Source: Chrysoperla carnea (Eukaryota; Arthropoda; Insecta; Neuroptera; Chrysopidae). From it: a stretch of DNA of 64,000 bases. The stretch is from the NCBI RefSeq assembly GCF_905475395.1, contig NC_058338.1:92799435-92863434 (forward strand), in the 5' to 3' direction. The translations under genes and the position numbers were made by a program. Under the pieces are notes generated by a model. The model was not told the DNA's origin. It did no database searches and saw only the letters and a list, made by a program, of their open reading frames with translations. Of this stretch, positions 12,081-24,632 are shown one piece after another; position 1 is the first letter of the stretch; each line of letters opens with the position of its first letter.

Positions 12081-12119
12081 TTTGTAGATCCTAAAATTGA
12101 AATGAAAGTTGGATTTCAT

Positions 12120-13600
12120 TTACGTTACCTAATGAATACAAAAAAATTTTGGAAACTTACATAAAGGAAAAGTACGAAATCTCGATAAAATTAAAATCTC
12201 ATATCTTATAAATTTTAAAACGGGATTATAAAATGAAAATACTTAACATTTATTTACATATTTTGCTAATCTATCAAATTAAATTATCATTAGTAGTTAG
12301 TACCTACGATATTTAAATCGCAAACATATTTTGATTGCTTGCAAATTTTTGGAGAGTAAATAAATGGTTATTAATAATTAAACAAAGTTAATAAAAAAAT
12401 ATCTTTGTAAAGGAAGGATTATCCCGAATTTTCAAAATATTGACGTTACTACTTGTTTAAAATACGCTAAACATTTTTAACCTTAAATTGTAAGTTAAAT
12501 GTCAAAAAATTGTTCCGCTTCCAAATCATCTTATGAAAGATAATATACGGAAAATTTGAGAAAAAGAAAGGTTTTTATTTTTAAATTATAACATATTTCA
12601 ATTTTGAGTGTTTAGATCAAAGATAATCTGTCTAAAATATTCATAATTGGATGGCTTAATAATTTTTCGGAGAATTATAAATCGTTGAGTTATTTATTGA
12701 GTAGGTATGAAACTACGAGATTCAATTCATTGATATTTTTTTAAAGGAAAATATTTCTGATAAATTAAAGAAATTTTCCCTATATGTCTGTCTAGAGTAT
12801 CAAAATTTAAAGATTTACTATTACGAATAATTTACTTACTTATTATTACTGTAAAAAGTAACGTCTACATAAATGAATATTTATATCGTTTTTATTGTAC
12901 GGAGCAACGAAATTTTGAAAAACTATTTTAATAGAATTCAATCAAAATTATATTATAGAAAAATATACACACAAAAAGTGGAACTATGAATCCTCCCCTC
13001 AGCTTTTCTAAACAATTACTGTTCATGAATTATAATTTGTATCTTGGAATTTTACTTTGAAAAGCGATAACAACTCAAATTCAAATACAAAAATTTTTAT
13101 TATCTTATTATTTACATTTTTTAATTAAGGGAGTTCTGATTATTTACAAACTCAACTTAAGGAATTTTTTGCCTTTTCTTTCAATGTAGCGATGATAAAA
13201 ATAAAATTATATAATTTGTATTTTGACAAATTCTTATCGAAAAGATTATTTGTGATTTTCAAGGTATTTTTTGTACAAATATAGATAGACAGTGTCCCTA
13301 ATTATTATATAAACTAATGTAAATTCACCACAATCCCACAAGAGAAAGAGAAGTTATCGAATAGTTCAAAAGTTTAAAAACTATTTCCTTGAAAATCTGC
13401 TTGACAAGCGGCTTTTTCTCTGTGGGAATGTGTCAAGCACAATGCTTATGAGACATTGAAACCGAATATGCCTAAATATCAATTAAAATGATTAGGAAAT
13501 TTTATATATATTTAAGTCAGGCCAAGATCGAACTTAGAGAAAGTAGAGGTAAAGGGGCACAATCTCTTATGGCTCAAAAGTATTCAAAAATAAAGTGGTT
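12120..13600. other. Intergenic upstream of D2HGDH, no gene seen
   Basis: Very AT-rich. This must contain the D2HGDH promoter, but I see no convincing TATA box and no ORF of interest. Confidence 0.5.
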
Positions 13601-13602
13601 AG

Positions 13603-13743
13603 AATGGCGCTAATGTAGCAAAAGGTGTTTGATGTGAAATTCTCTACCCTTCTCTAACAACTTGTGTAGATATTTATTTATCTGACTCTTATTATTTTGA
13701 GCACTTCTTTTAAAACCTACACTTTTGCTACAGCAGCGCCATC
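13603..13743. mobile_element. Small fold-back MITE (GGCGCT ends)
   Basis: Arms ATGGCGCTAATGTAGCAAAAG at the left and, from the other strand, ATGGCGCTGCTGTAGCAAAAG at the right, about 140 bp apart end to end. No coding capacity. Confidence 0.55.
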
Positions 13744-13799
13744 CTTATTTGCTGCTTTTTCGATGGACACTTAAAAACAACATGGCCGACTTTTTTTTT

Positions 13800-14135
13800 T
13801 GGTATGTTCCGTAATATTCACCAGTATACTGGCCAGTGCTAATGACGGCATAAACCGACGCCATACTGGTGAATCGATCCGAAATATACTGGCCAGTGCG
13901 TATATATATATTCTTATTGTATTTGTCAATTACGAGTAAGTATTTTTCAGACGCCATTATTCCTTCTTAATGAACAATAAATAAATAAATTTCTTACACA
14001 AGCACTCGGTGAACACGTGTACACTATCATGCCCGTTTTACCAGTACAATATCACGCAGTATACTAGTACAATATGGCGTCGATTTTTGACGTCATGAGC
14101 ACTAGCCAGTATACTGGTGAATATTACACACCCTT
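13800..14135. mobile_element. Second, inverted copy of the 2584-3111 MITE (core only)
   Basis: Reads as the reverse complement of the first copy: the stretch around TTCCTTCTTAATGAACAATA and several CCAGTATACTGG palindromes are shared. The outer 31-bp ends found at 2584 and 3111 are not seen here, so the copy is truncated or belongs to an inner element bounded by ATGTTCCGTAATATTCACCA. Confidence 0.65.
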
Positions 14136-14859
14136 TATATGTATACAATGGAGGGTAGAGTTAAGGAGACTCATCTTATATGGAGAAAAATTGAAAAAGT
14201 GATCAGTGGTAAGGAGAAACTATAACAAACTGTAACTCGAAAAACCTATTCAAACATAGTAGAATACCCTATTACTTAATTTTATAATTATTTATGAAAA
14301 CTGTGGAATTAAAATTTCGACCATGTACCGGAAAAATGATAATAATTAGAACAAAAAACCACAATCTTCTATGACGGAATCACCCTCACAGTCTCACAAA
14401 TTAAATAAATTTTATGAGTTTGTGTACGTCTTGGTCCATATGACGTCTTGATGATCTTTTTAATGATAGGCATATTTTGATATTAGTCTAATCTTTAGAC
14501 TAAGACTAAACTAAATGCAAATTGAAAATAGAAATTTAAAACTTTATATAACTCCTTCATTTTAATAAATAAATATTTAAAAGATACATAAAGTTAGGCT
14601 TAAATAATATGAATTTAAAATAGGCAGTAATTCAAATTAAATAATACAGTTCAACCTCGTTCCGTCTTGACCAATAAGGTATGTGGCGCTCCGAATCATG
14701 ACAGATTTGAAAATAAGAGTTTGAGCCACTTTTACAAATTCTTTTGTCTGATGTAGGTATGTCTTTTATAAATAAACAATTAGCCAAGTATAATACTAAT
14801 AATAATTATTTTTTAGGTCAAAACTACGTGAAATTTTAATAATTTTTACAAGGGATTTA

Positions 14860-15680
14860 TTAATACAATTTTTGAACCTCATAAACGGCAAAATAAGTTA
14901 TTTAGGTTCCTTTTTCAACATTTTCAGTCAATAGGATACTTTCGGTAGTTAAATTTCATAAAAATTAAAATTTATGTAGAATTATATTTAAATATTCTGA
15001 TTTTGAGTCATAAAAGCACATTATTGTTTTGTTTTATATTAAAATTAAAAGTCGTATTTTTTAATCTATATCACGTAACCTCAAACACGAGCTTTCATAG
15101 TAATTGTAAGTTATGTCATTTACTTAATCATCACTACATAGTATAAAACAAAGTCGCTTTCTCTGTCCCTATGTCCCAATGTCCCTTTGTATGCTTAAAT
15201 CTTTGAAACTACGCAACGGATTTTGATGCGGTTTTTTTTAATAGATAGAGTGATTCAAGAGGAAGGTTTATATGTATAATAACATCCATTAAATAGTAAA
15301 GAAGTACTGCTATTTTTGAGGGTAATAGTTAAAAATGTAAAAAGTAAATAAGTAAAAATGTAGTGTATGAATTTAGATATTCCAAAGATAGCAGGAAATC
15401 TTCATGGTATAGAGAAAGAGGATTGTTTTACTCCAAATTTAACGCGCGTGGGCCACGGGCAGTAATGAATAAATCAAAACTACTGGATCGATTTTAATCA
15501 CATAGGCTATATATTTTATACCCGTGCGAAGCCAGAGCGGGTCGCTAGTTTATACATATAATAATTACATACACGACTGTTGGCTTTTTATTAGGAAAAT
15601 CAACATTTTGAATTAAGCTATTTCAAACACAGTAGAATACCCTATTGCAAAGCAGTTTTGTATATGGACTGGAATAAATA
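14860..15680. repeat. Dispersed repeat split by a Helitron
   Basis: Blocks AATATTCTGATTTTGAGTCA (near 14990) and TTATACATATAATAATTACA (near 15552) recur in the same order at 21455-21970. In the second copy they are not separated by the ~415-bp Helitron-like insert. Confidence 0.65.
15130..15548 (+). mobile_element. Non-autonomous Helitron-like element
   Basis: The right end has the Helitron signature: the hairpin ACCCG...CGGGT followed by CGCTAG and then host T (CTAG at 15545-15548). The left end is near TATAAAACAAAGTCGCTTTC; its exact first base is uncertain. It carries no Rep/helicase ORF. Comparison with the uninterrupted repeat at 21455-21970 supports an insertion here. Confidence 0.7.
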
Positions 15681-15689
15681 TAATGAAAA

Positions 15690-16230
15690 CAAACAATTGA
15701 CTGAGTTAATTGTTGAAATACCATGTATAGACAGTGTTGATTACTCTATCACATTACACATATACCTATACATGTCAAACATACATAACTAGCAATCCCA
15801 CATTAATACATGCTATAAAATTTGCATCTAATGTGTGCTCTCGTGAGTAAACAGTGATGTGAGTAAAGTGTTTCAAACAAAAGTTTAGTGTTTATTTTTA
15901 TATAAGGAACATTTTTTACATTTAAACTTTTGTTCTATCTCTAACCGTTTACAAGATGGGTTCTACGGACCCAAGACCCAATTGACCTATGTTGCTCATT
16001 TACGAACTCGACCACTCCTTTTATGTCCTGAGTGTGCTGTAAAAATTTCAACTTGATATATTTTTTCGTTTTTGAGTTATCGTGTTCACAGACGTATGGA
16101 CGGACGGCAACCGAAAATGGACTAATTAAATGATTCTATGAACACCTATACCAAAATTTTGTACGTAGCATCAATATTTTTAAGCGTTACAAACTTGGAA
16201 CTAAAGTATATATGCTATGTATATTTTATA
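15690..16230 (+). repeat. Dispersed ~550-bp repeat, copy 1
   Basis: Contains CAATTGACTGAGTTAATTGT, GTTCTATCTCTAACCGTTTA, CAAGATGGGTTCTACGGACC and TATTTTTAAGCGTTACAAAC. The same blocks in the same order are at 54065-54600; partial copies are at 48090-48400 and 46450-46520. All are in the same orientation. Likely the end of a larger transposon; class unknown. Confidence 0.6.
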
Positions 16231-16259
16231 TATAACATGGTATAAAAATAGGAGTCGAA

Positions 16260-17700
16260 TAATTTGATATATTTTCAGAGGTTTTACTGTAGAATAATAA
16301 ATTATATTGCACACTCAAAACTAGACAATTATTCAGTTGAATATATTTTAGTTGTTTAAAATAATTTTATAATTTAAAATTTTAATTTATACTTTCAAAT
16401 ATTCGCCCGGAAAACAATTTATCATTTAATTTTATGAATAAAATTGTAAAATTTTAAACGAGTAGGTAGTGGTTTGGAATTAGGCATTTATATCACCTGG
16501 AAGAAAAAATAAACTTAATATAATAGGTGGTTTAAAAGTTTCTAAAATGATTAGAAATATGTAAGCAATTAAAAGCATGCTAAGCCAAATTTTTTATGAA
16601 TAACTTAATTTATTTATCGTGTCTATCAGGGCCAGGCCTCCTTGTCAACACAATTCTCGAGGCTTCTTTAAAGCCGTTTGCAGATCATCAACTTTTTTCA
16701 AGTAATTCCGATATATATCCTCAATTTTGAGAAGAAACGAATTTTTCTGAGAAATTTCCGCAGCTGGTACAGTTCAGGCAAATCATCGGATTTTCATTTT
16801 TTTTACTTACAACTTTTTTTATGTATTTTCGGATAGTGCCAATGGATTTTTTTTCAAAACCTTATTATGATCCGAACAAAGATATTGTAATAGTACTATT
16901 ATTTAATCTATGGATCCGAAATATTATTTTTATGTTTAGACAAATTAGTTTAAACAATATCCTACCGGGCACCCACTGGCAACCTGAATATTTACGTTCA
17001 GGAGCATGTTTTAAACGGGGTCCTGCAAAAATTTTCCATTCGAACATTATTTATGCTCAATGACGGTTTTTTTACGAGTCTAGTAAAGAAAATCTTTATT
17101 CACGAATGTTTGAATTAATTTTTTTTTTAAATTCAAGGTAAATGTCTTAAAATTCATGAAACTTGATCTAGTCATGTGATTAATTACTTGTAAATTAATT
17201 AGGCATTCAATCAAATCAATATGCAAGCAAGAGACACATAAAAAAATTCACTGTAAATCAAGTTTAACCTGCATATATATCCATCAAATCAATACTTTGG
17301 ATCTATAATTATTTTATGCTATAATAAAAACTATAATTGAATTTTAAATCGGAAATGTTTTTATATAACTCACCGGTGCGGTATATAAACATACATATAT
17401 TGTTATGTTATAGGTATTCCGATTCCGTGTATTAATAACATAGTGGTGGGAATTCTTATGAAACAGTTTGATAATTTTATAAATAAAATTTATAAAAAAA
17501 AGTATGTACATGCTATAATAGGAGTTAAATTTTTACCATTAAAATAAAATTTTTAACAACGTAATAAAATTCGTGGAAAAAGGTTAATTGCATCTATCTA
17601 TGTGTTCTGAATTATTTATTATGCTTGTAAAGAAAAAAAGCATTCCTTCTTAAAATCTAGAATGAATTACTAATAACTATAATAGTGGTAAAGAATAAGA
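16260..17700. other. Intergenic, no gene seen
   Basis: AT-rich. Small overlapping ORFs on both strands near 16820-17060 look like repeat-derived open frames. The block CAGCTGGTACAGTTCAGGCA at 16762 resembles text in the repeat near 39450. Confidence 0.4.
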
Positions 17701-17940
17701 AGGGTATCACTAGATCTCCTGGGTCTTCCTTATAAAAGCAATCCCTCTCTAGTGGAAAGGAGGGTCCTAGAGTGGACTCCGCAAGAAGTCGCAAGAAAAG
17801 GAAGATCCCGAGAAACATGGAATAGGACAATTAAGAGAGAAGCGAAGGAAGTGAACAAGACATGGGACGGCTGGCGAGCTCTTCTAAGTGTCCTATGCTG
17901 CTCTAACTGGAGATAAAGGAAATAAGTCAAGTAAGGCAAT
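17700..17940 (+). mobile_element. Degraded non-LTR retrotransposon ORF2 end (RTE-like)
   Basis: More GC-rich than its surroundings. The frame around 17800-17915 reads SRETWNRTIKREAKEVNKTW followed by DGWRALLSVLCC, matching the usual C-terminal end (rRpktTWrr...W...LA...WR.lV..Lc) of RTE/CR1-type reverse-transcriptase proteins. The upstream part (GPRVDSARSRKKRK) is in another frame, so the copy is broken. The clade is an inference. Confidence 0.5.
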
Positions 17941-20253
17941 TCCTCACTTAAAAACAGGAAAATCTACCGGTCACAGATTAAATTTGTAGCTAGAGTGTTC
18001 TTTCGAGGTGACAGCACCATAAACGCAAAAGCATTTCTATCTTGACTTGTAAGGAAGGACGGATACCTCCCTGTATTTCTATATAGGCGGAAATAATAAA
18101 AAATGACATTTAGTCTGTGCCTCTGTTATTTTAGACCTACCATCCTTCAACAGAGTGTACATGCTCGGACTATCGTTTCTCCGTAGGTAGAATTTGCAAT
18201 TAAGGTCGATCGGTTAATTGATTTTGAGTTCCCTTGCTGCAGATGATTTATAATTTTCTACTAAATCGTAGTTATTTTGCAATTTTTACTTTTGTTCTGA
18301 TATTTATAAGTTAATTCCGAGAATATAGTCAAAAAGACTTTCTTTTGTCGCTGAACTTGTTTATACACTCTTTCTATGTCCCTCGTAGAATAGAGCTCTT
18401 AGAGAAGGACTTAGAATTTGGGAGGTTGTTCCCATTACTTTTCATCATCATTTTTTCACTTATTCACTTATGTCCTTTCCCATATATCCTAGAACTCAAT
18501 GGAGATTAACTTTTTCATATTCTTTTCTTCTCTTAATTCCTTTTTTGCCTCATTCCTCTTTGTTTACCGTCTATTTGGAATTCAAGTGTGTCGGTTAACT
18601 ATAGTTACTTATTCCGGTATTTCAGCTTAGTTTGAACTTTTCAAGCGAGATATTTGGCTTCTGTTTTCATTTCATCATTCTGGCGATTGCTTGGCGATTT
18701 TCACTTTTTATTCTAGCTTAGGCCGATTACTTTTTGAATATGATCTGATTGATCGATTAACTTTATCTGAAGGGCTGTTTAGTTTTCGACAAAAATCACG
18801 ATGTAGTCATTTAGATACTTTCTATTTAAGTTAGCCAGTTCCTCCCTCAATTCCCTAACTAGTTAAGATGTATTGATGAATCAGGATTTTCAGATCGAAA
18901 AGTATAGTATACATTCCTGCTTCAGGAATAAGCCTATTCAGGAATTATTACAGGAAACTGCTCTATCCTAATCAATCTTAAAAAATAGAGAACGAATTTA
19001 AGGCTCAGTACTAGATACTAGTGATAAAACTCTTCAGTCTTACTCAACCTACAACTTTTAAACCTGTACGGTAGTTAAATATTTTTTATCCCCCGAAATT
19101 ATTCTTAGATATATTTGAAATGCAATTTTAGGGTTAAGTACGCGAAAAATTTGTGGGGGGTTTTTAAAATTTTGTTAATTTCATTTGTATATTCTCTTAG
19201 TTGCTTGCTGTTTTAGTATTGTTATGTTTACAGATCTTAACTTTCCTTTTGTATGAATGAAATAAAAAGTAAATGGTAAGTAAAATGAAATATAAAACAA
19301 TGTTGTAACACTGACTTTAGAATCACATTTTTAAAACGTCATAATAAGACACTTGACGTAACATAAGTACTGAAGTCCATCGGTTTCATAGTTTATTATA
19401 ATTTTTATTTATATGTGTGTATAGCATACTCAGTTTTGTACATTAGTCAAGGTGATTTTTAAGAATGAGTATAATTCATATTTTTTAGTTGTTTATGTTT
19501 GATGAGTATTGAGTTTATTTTATTATCAGTGAAGTTGTGTAGTGTGTTTGTTACATGACACTCGTAAACAATGTGTTTATAACAACAATGTGCGATTAAC
19601 ATCGAACATAAAAATAAGTGATGCATTCAGTTTTATAAAAATTATTTGTAGCTTTTTATTTTGGATTTTTTTTTTAATTAATCCAAATAGTCAAATTTTG
19701 TTGTTGTTTTGTTTTAAATAATTTGTTACAAGGTAAAACATAATTTGTTTTTTCTTCATTTAAACCTGTTTTATTGCCGTTTTTGTATATATTCATTTAA
19801 AAGTAAATTTCATCGAATTTTATTTATTCAAATAAGTCGCTTTCACTTTTACTTATTTTGTATAAAAAAGAAAATAATGGCATGCGAACGCACGCATAAA
19901 ATGTGGTTAAAAAGAATTGTTATCAATTAAAAAACTGTTGAAGTTTTTAATCTTGATACCGGTTGTTTAGGAGTTGGTGATTTTTTTATCTATGATTAAT
20001 AAAAAAGTTCCATTAAATTTTTTGTTGATTTAGCCCTCGTTTGTTAGTTCTAAGAAACCGGTGTAAATGACCAATCGCGGGAATTCCAATTTGCTATCTT
20101 CCTTTCCAATCTTTCTTCTACGATGAATTTTGTTAGCGCTTGTGTTTCTTAAGGAAAGTTACTTTAATGGTTTCATTTTTTTTGTTTTTTACAATATTGC
20201 CTACAAAGTTTCATGGAAGTTTCTCTTAATTTAGTCCTCTGGTGTTAGTTCTA
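17940..20253. other. Intergenic, no gene seen
   Basis: About 2.3 kb with no recognisable ORF, RNA gene or clear repeat boundary on either strand. Some parts (18000-18900) have higher GC, suggesting old transposon remnants. Confidence 0.4.
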
Positions 20254-20493
20254 CCCTGGTGGAAAAAATATTTGAAGAAAGAATAAGTCTTAAAAACTCT
20301 TAGAAACTCTGAAATAGTCTTAGGAACTCTGAATTTCTGAATGTTTTTTGACTGTTAATCCAGACTGAATAAGTCTGAATAGCTCTGAATTAGACAGTCC
20401 AAAAATGTTTAGAAATTCAGCGTTATTTAGAGTTTCTAAGACTTATAAGTTTATAACTTTTATCATTTCTTCAAATTATTTTTTCCACCAGGA
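20254..20493. mobile_element. MITE with CCCTGGTGGAAAAAATATTT ends, copy 1
   Basis: Left end CCCTGGTGGAAAAAATATTT, continuing GAAGAAAGAATAAGTC; the right end is its inverted, slightly eroded copy. The interior has repeated (A)AACTCTGAA/GTCTTAG units. A second copy is at 43195-43411. A 97-codon minus-strand ORF starts beyond the right end and runs into it; it is probably not a gene. Confidence 0.65.
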
Positions 20494-21454
20494 TAAATCA
20501 AATTGTGTTGCTCGAGGTTAGATTGTATCGGCTGTATTGGTGGAGCAGCTTGACTTAGGCTGTAAGGCTCATTGTGATATTCGACTAAGACTTTTGTTGA
20601 AGAACACCAGAAGAGGTTTGACGTATATACAGATTTTAACTCCCAGAGGGCGTCAAGAAAGCCAGACTCAAGTGTTTTTGTCTTCTGTCTGAGTCGTAGA
20701 TGCTTCTTTCTCCTCTCTTTGAAAGCTCCTTGAATAGATTTGGTGCAATTCTGCACGCGAGCTTTTCTTTACTTAGATTATACAATGTAAGGGTCATATA
20801 ATTATATCTCGAAGTGATACTGTTTTCGTACTTTTTTCTTGAAGCTACTTAACATACTGTAAACCGCTGTAAAAAATTACAAAGCTTACAACTCCAGCGT
20901 CTTAATATTTTGTGAAATGAGTAACATTCAGATATGCTTCACTAGTACTCTATCGATACCGGCCAAATTATTAAGCCTCTTATTTTGGTGTAACAAAAAT
21001 AATATTATAATAATCTAAAAATGGAAAATTTTATAATTGAATTTTTTTTAATTTTTAATTATTTTTGATAAAAATGGAAAAGTTTATCAATGCACATATT
21101 TTTATTTAAAGGCAAATTTATGTTTTGAATAATCATTGGAAAATATAATTGATTTTTAAATTGAATTTCTTTATTAATTTTTGAAAAATTGCATAATATA
21201 ACTTTGATAAATTTGTCTAGAAACCAAAACAACAAAATAACATTGTTTCTCTTCATATGATGCCAAAGCTCTACTAACTAACTCAAACTTTGAGGATAAT
21301 TTTTCGAACTATATAGAAAACATTAGGAAAATGCTATAATCTCTACAATTTTTAGAAATGAGCCATCGCTTCGTCTTTGTCCTTACCGTGACTGCTCTTG
21401 AAGTAGTATTTGTCTCCCAGACGGTGTCCTCCAGTAGCCGCTACTATATTTTCG

Positions 21455-21970
21455 GAACGCTTGCAATAAGGTACTTTTGGTAGTGAAAAATAAATTAGAA
21501 ATTTGAAAAAAATTAAAATTTATGTAGAAATATACTTAAATATTCTGATTTTGAGTCATAAAAGCTCATTATTGTTTTTATTATATTAAAATTAAAGTCG
21601 TGATTTTTAATCTGTATATCATGTGACCTAAAACACGAGTCGCCATGATGTGATATCATATAGGCAAAAATAATATGCATTAATTACTAATTTGTTGATT
21701 GGTTTCATAGAAATTGTTCATTATGTTACCATCAACTTTATTTATACATATAATAATTACATACACGACTGTTGTTTTTACCAATATTACGTCAGCAAAA
21801 CGACTGGCAGCGTTTTTGCGAGAATAAAAAGGTTTAAGTTTAATTTAATTTTATGCCAAGAAAGCGTGTTTATTTTTCCGAAATATATATTTTTGTGGCT
21901 TTTTATTAGGAAAATCAACATTTTGAAGTACTTTTTCAATCAAAGTAGTATACCCTATTGTACTTTGGCC
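21455..21970. repeat. Dispersed repeat, uninterrupted copy of 14860-15680
   Basis: Shares AATATTCTGATTTTGAGTCA, TTTATACATATAATAATTAC and CTTTTTATTAGGAAAATCAA with 14860-15680, but lacks the Helitron. The open frame at 21692-22045 lies in this repeat. Confidence 0.6.
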
Positions 21971-22519
21971 ACAACTGTTTTGCTACATGTAGTACCACCA
22001 GAATGTTCTTCCTTCGACGCTTTATCTAATATTTGTCTCTCTTAAGATGATTTGTTTCATTCAGGAGTAGTTTACAATTGGCAAATGGTATACCTGGATG
22101 TTTAGTGATGCTCCTAGCATAAAATATTTCAAGTATAAAAGTAATCATTATTTTACTAAAAAAAAAACTCAAGAATGTAAAGTAACGAGAACTGGAAGAA
22201 TTTTATAAAAAAGTATTGTATTAAAACTACCTTCAAAGTATTATTGCATGACTAATTGAGAGTCACATGAATAAGTTTTTTAATTTCAATATTTAAAACA
22301 ATTATTGTTTCAAATAATAATAAAAAAAAAACTTTCTTATTCAAGGAAATGAAATGTCAACTTAATTGAACATAAAAACGTTTATTTCTATGAAAAATTA
22401 ATTATTTTGCGTTTTACTAATTTTTGCCGCTGGACATGCTAGAAGCAAAAAACGAAAACACAAATGGTCTCTTAAAATCACAACCGTATAGTATAATCTA
22501 AATGTCTAGGACTATTAAC

Positions 22520-22880
22520 CTCCGTACTAAAAAAAGGGGTGTTAGAAGTTTGATCGCTATGTGTATGTGTCTAACTGTCTGCCTATCTGTCTATGGCATC
22601 GTAGAGCCTAAACGGATGAACCGATTTTAATTTTTTTGTTTCGTTTGAAAGGTAATTAAATGGAGAGGATTCTTAGCTACGTTTCAAGTGTGAGTTTAGG
22701 GTTCCGTAGCCAAAAATACTAAAAAAATGGCGATGATCTTCAAAATCAGTTCAGTTTGGAAAAGGCTTTAAGGAAAAATATAATTTAATGGAGACAGTTC
22801 TTAAATATGCTTCAAGTGTGAGTTAAGGGTTCCGTTCCCGAAAACTTTGTCGGGGGTTTTTTAAATTTTATAAAAATGTT
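22520..22880 (-). repeat. Dispersed repeat with CGGTTCATCCGTTT / CAGACAGACA block, copy 1
   Basis: Read on the minus strand it has AACCCTAAACTCACACTTGA, AAAATCGGTTCATCCGTTTA, a GATGCCAT-AGACAGATAGGC block and a run of T near TTAGTACGGAGG. Copies in the opposite orientation are at 30315-30652, 33560-33765 and 51912-52170. Probably the 3' end of one transposon family; class not determined. Confidence 0.6.
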
Positions 22881-23370
22881 GTGTACTATATTAATAGCCG
22901 CTCATGCTTAGTATACATACATAGTCAAATAATATTATTATATTCTTAACTAGCTCGACTTATAGGGAATTCCACTTCCGTAGTTTAACCTGTGGCTACC
23001 CTGTACCCGTGGCTTAAAACACAACAACCAACTTTTGTAGAAAAGTGGTGAAAAAATTAAAAGTTCTTAAATTAATATAAGGGAACATGTATTAAAAATA
23101 GTAATTATATGTCTAGAAGATTAGGAGAACATCTGTAAAAACTAACATGTTTGCCTAATAAACTTATTATTAAAATTTATTTAAATTTATGATGTTTTTT
23201 TGTTTAAATTATTTTTGTCGAGCGTTTTTTGCTAAGCGGTACATTTTAAGACCGTGAGAATATTTTTCGTCAATCCAAGGCATAATTAACTTGAAAATGA
23301 GGGGTGCAACATGGAATTTCATAAAGGAATAAGTAAGATAAGGGCAGGGCAGAAAAAAACTTGCTAGAGT

Positions 23371-23399
23371 AATAATAATAATAATAATAATAATAATAC
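23371..23399 (+). repeat. (AAT)n microsatellite
   Basis: About ten uninterrupted AAT/ATA units, in a region without genes. Confidence 0.9.
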
Positions 23400-23489
23400 A
23401 TAAGATTCTTAATTAGAATAAAAAAAATTTAGATTTTTCTGTCGATATTCCCATATAGTGAGACAATAGCCTTTTCTTTGAGAAAAAGG

Positions 23490-24405
23490 TTGACACGTTT
23501 TTGACAAAAGCCTATGAACTTCCAGCTATTTTTAAATGCCTGTAAAATATTACGCCAAGCCCTAGGTCGGTAATTAGCTATTTTGTATAGTGTTTTCATC
23601 ATTTCCAAAGTTATAAGAATGGTGTCTTAGAACCACAGTCGTGTAATCTAAATGTCAAGGATTATTTTAAGCTTGTCGAGAAATTAAATATTTTTTAGGC
23701 AACTTTAAATAGATAAAATGAAATAATAAAAAAAATAAAAAATCCAAATGCGTTAGATAAAATTTGAAAAGAAGAAACAAGTTCAATAGTTTACATAGCG
23801 CTTTAGCAGTCGGCGCCCATTATTGGGAACATTTAAGTCGGTCTAAATGGTCGGGTTTCTTATTTTTTTAATTATTTTAGACTTTTTAGTGTCCCAGTAC
23901 TACAAAACCCTCTTATTATACTATATTAAAACTTTTAAACCAATTTATTTTTATTCCAAATTAAATTTAAATATATAACTTATATATATTTTTGAAAACC
24001 CCTTTTAATTTCCTTTATTTTGATACCCTACTCGAAAGGTTTTGTTTTTATTAATTTATTACTATTTCGCCAAAAAATCCGCCATTTTGCTTTGTTTTTT
24101 CAAAAAGCTATCTAAAATCAGAAATAGGTTCTTGTGACAAATTTAATCATAACTTAAATGTTGAAATCCATTGAGTCGTTTAAAAGATACGAAGTAATAT
24201 AGAAATTTACAAACAAATATACAAGATCTACAAGATACGCGCGAAAAACATAACCACTTCTTGACAATCGGGTATAAAGCTAATTTTGACAAGAACCTAT
24301 GAAACATCCAGTTATTCTGAAATGCCTATAAAATATGAACGCCAAGCTCTAGGTCTGTAATTAGCTATCTTGTATAGTGTTTTCATCATTTCCAAAGTTA
24401 TTATG
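23490..24405. repeat. Direct repeat pair (23490-23625 and 24280-24405)
   Basis: Both parts read ...CCTATGAA...AAATGCCT-TAAAATAT...AACGCCAAG then GGT-GTAATTAGCTAT and TGTATAGTGTTTTCATCATT. Same strand, about 790 bp apart. No coding content. Confidence 0.6.
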
Positions 24406-24632
24406 GTAATAAAAGATTAAGTGTTAACGGATTTTATGATCTTTGATACTCAATGCATAATTAAAAAAACAAAATATTTATAAATGTGTGTAATAATATT
24501 TGTAATTAGATGTTTTGTTTTCCTAATTTTGAACTTTGTATGACATTTATATAAAATGGATATACTCACTCGTAGGAGACCTTTATCATGTATGAGCTCC
24601 GTGCTATTCAGTGCATCGTTGCAACGCACGCA

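Noticed and set aside
20463-20756. 97-codon minus-strand ORF.
   Set aside because: Its 3' end is the terminal repeat of the 20254-20493 MITE; no recognisable protein and no splice partners.
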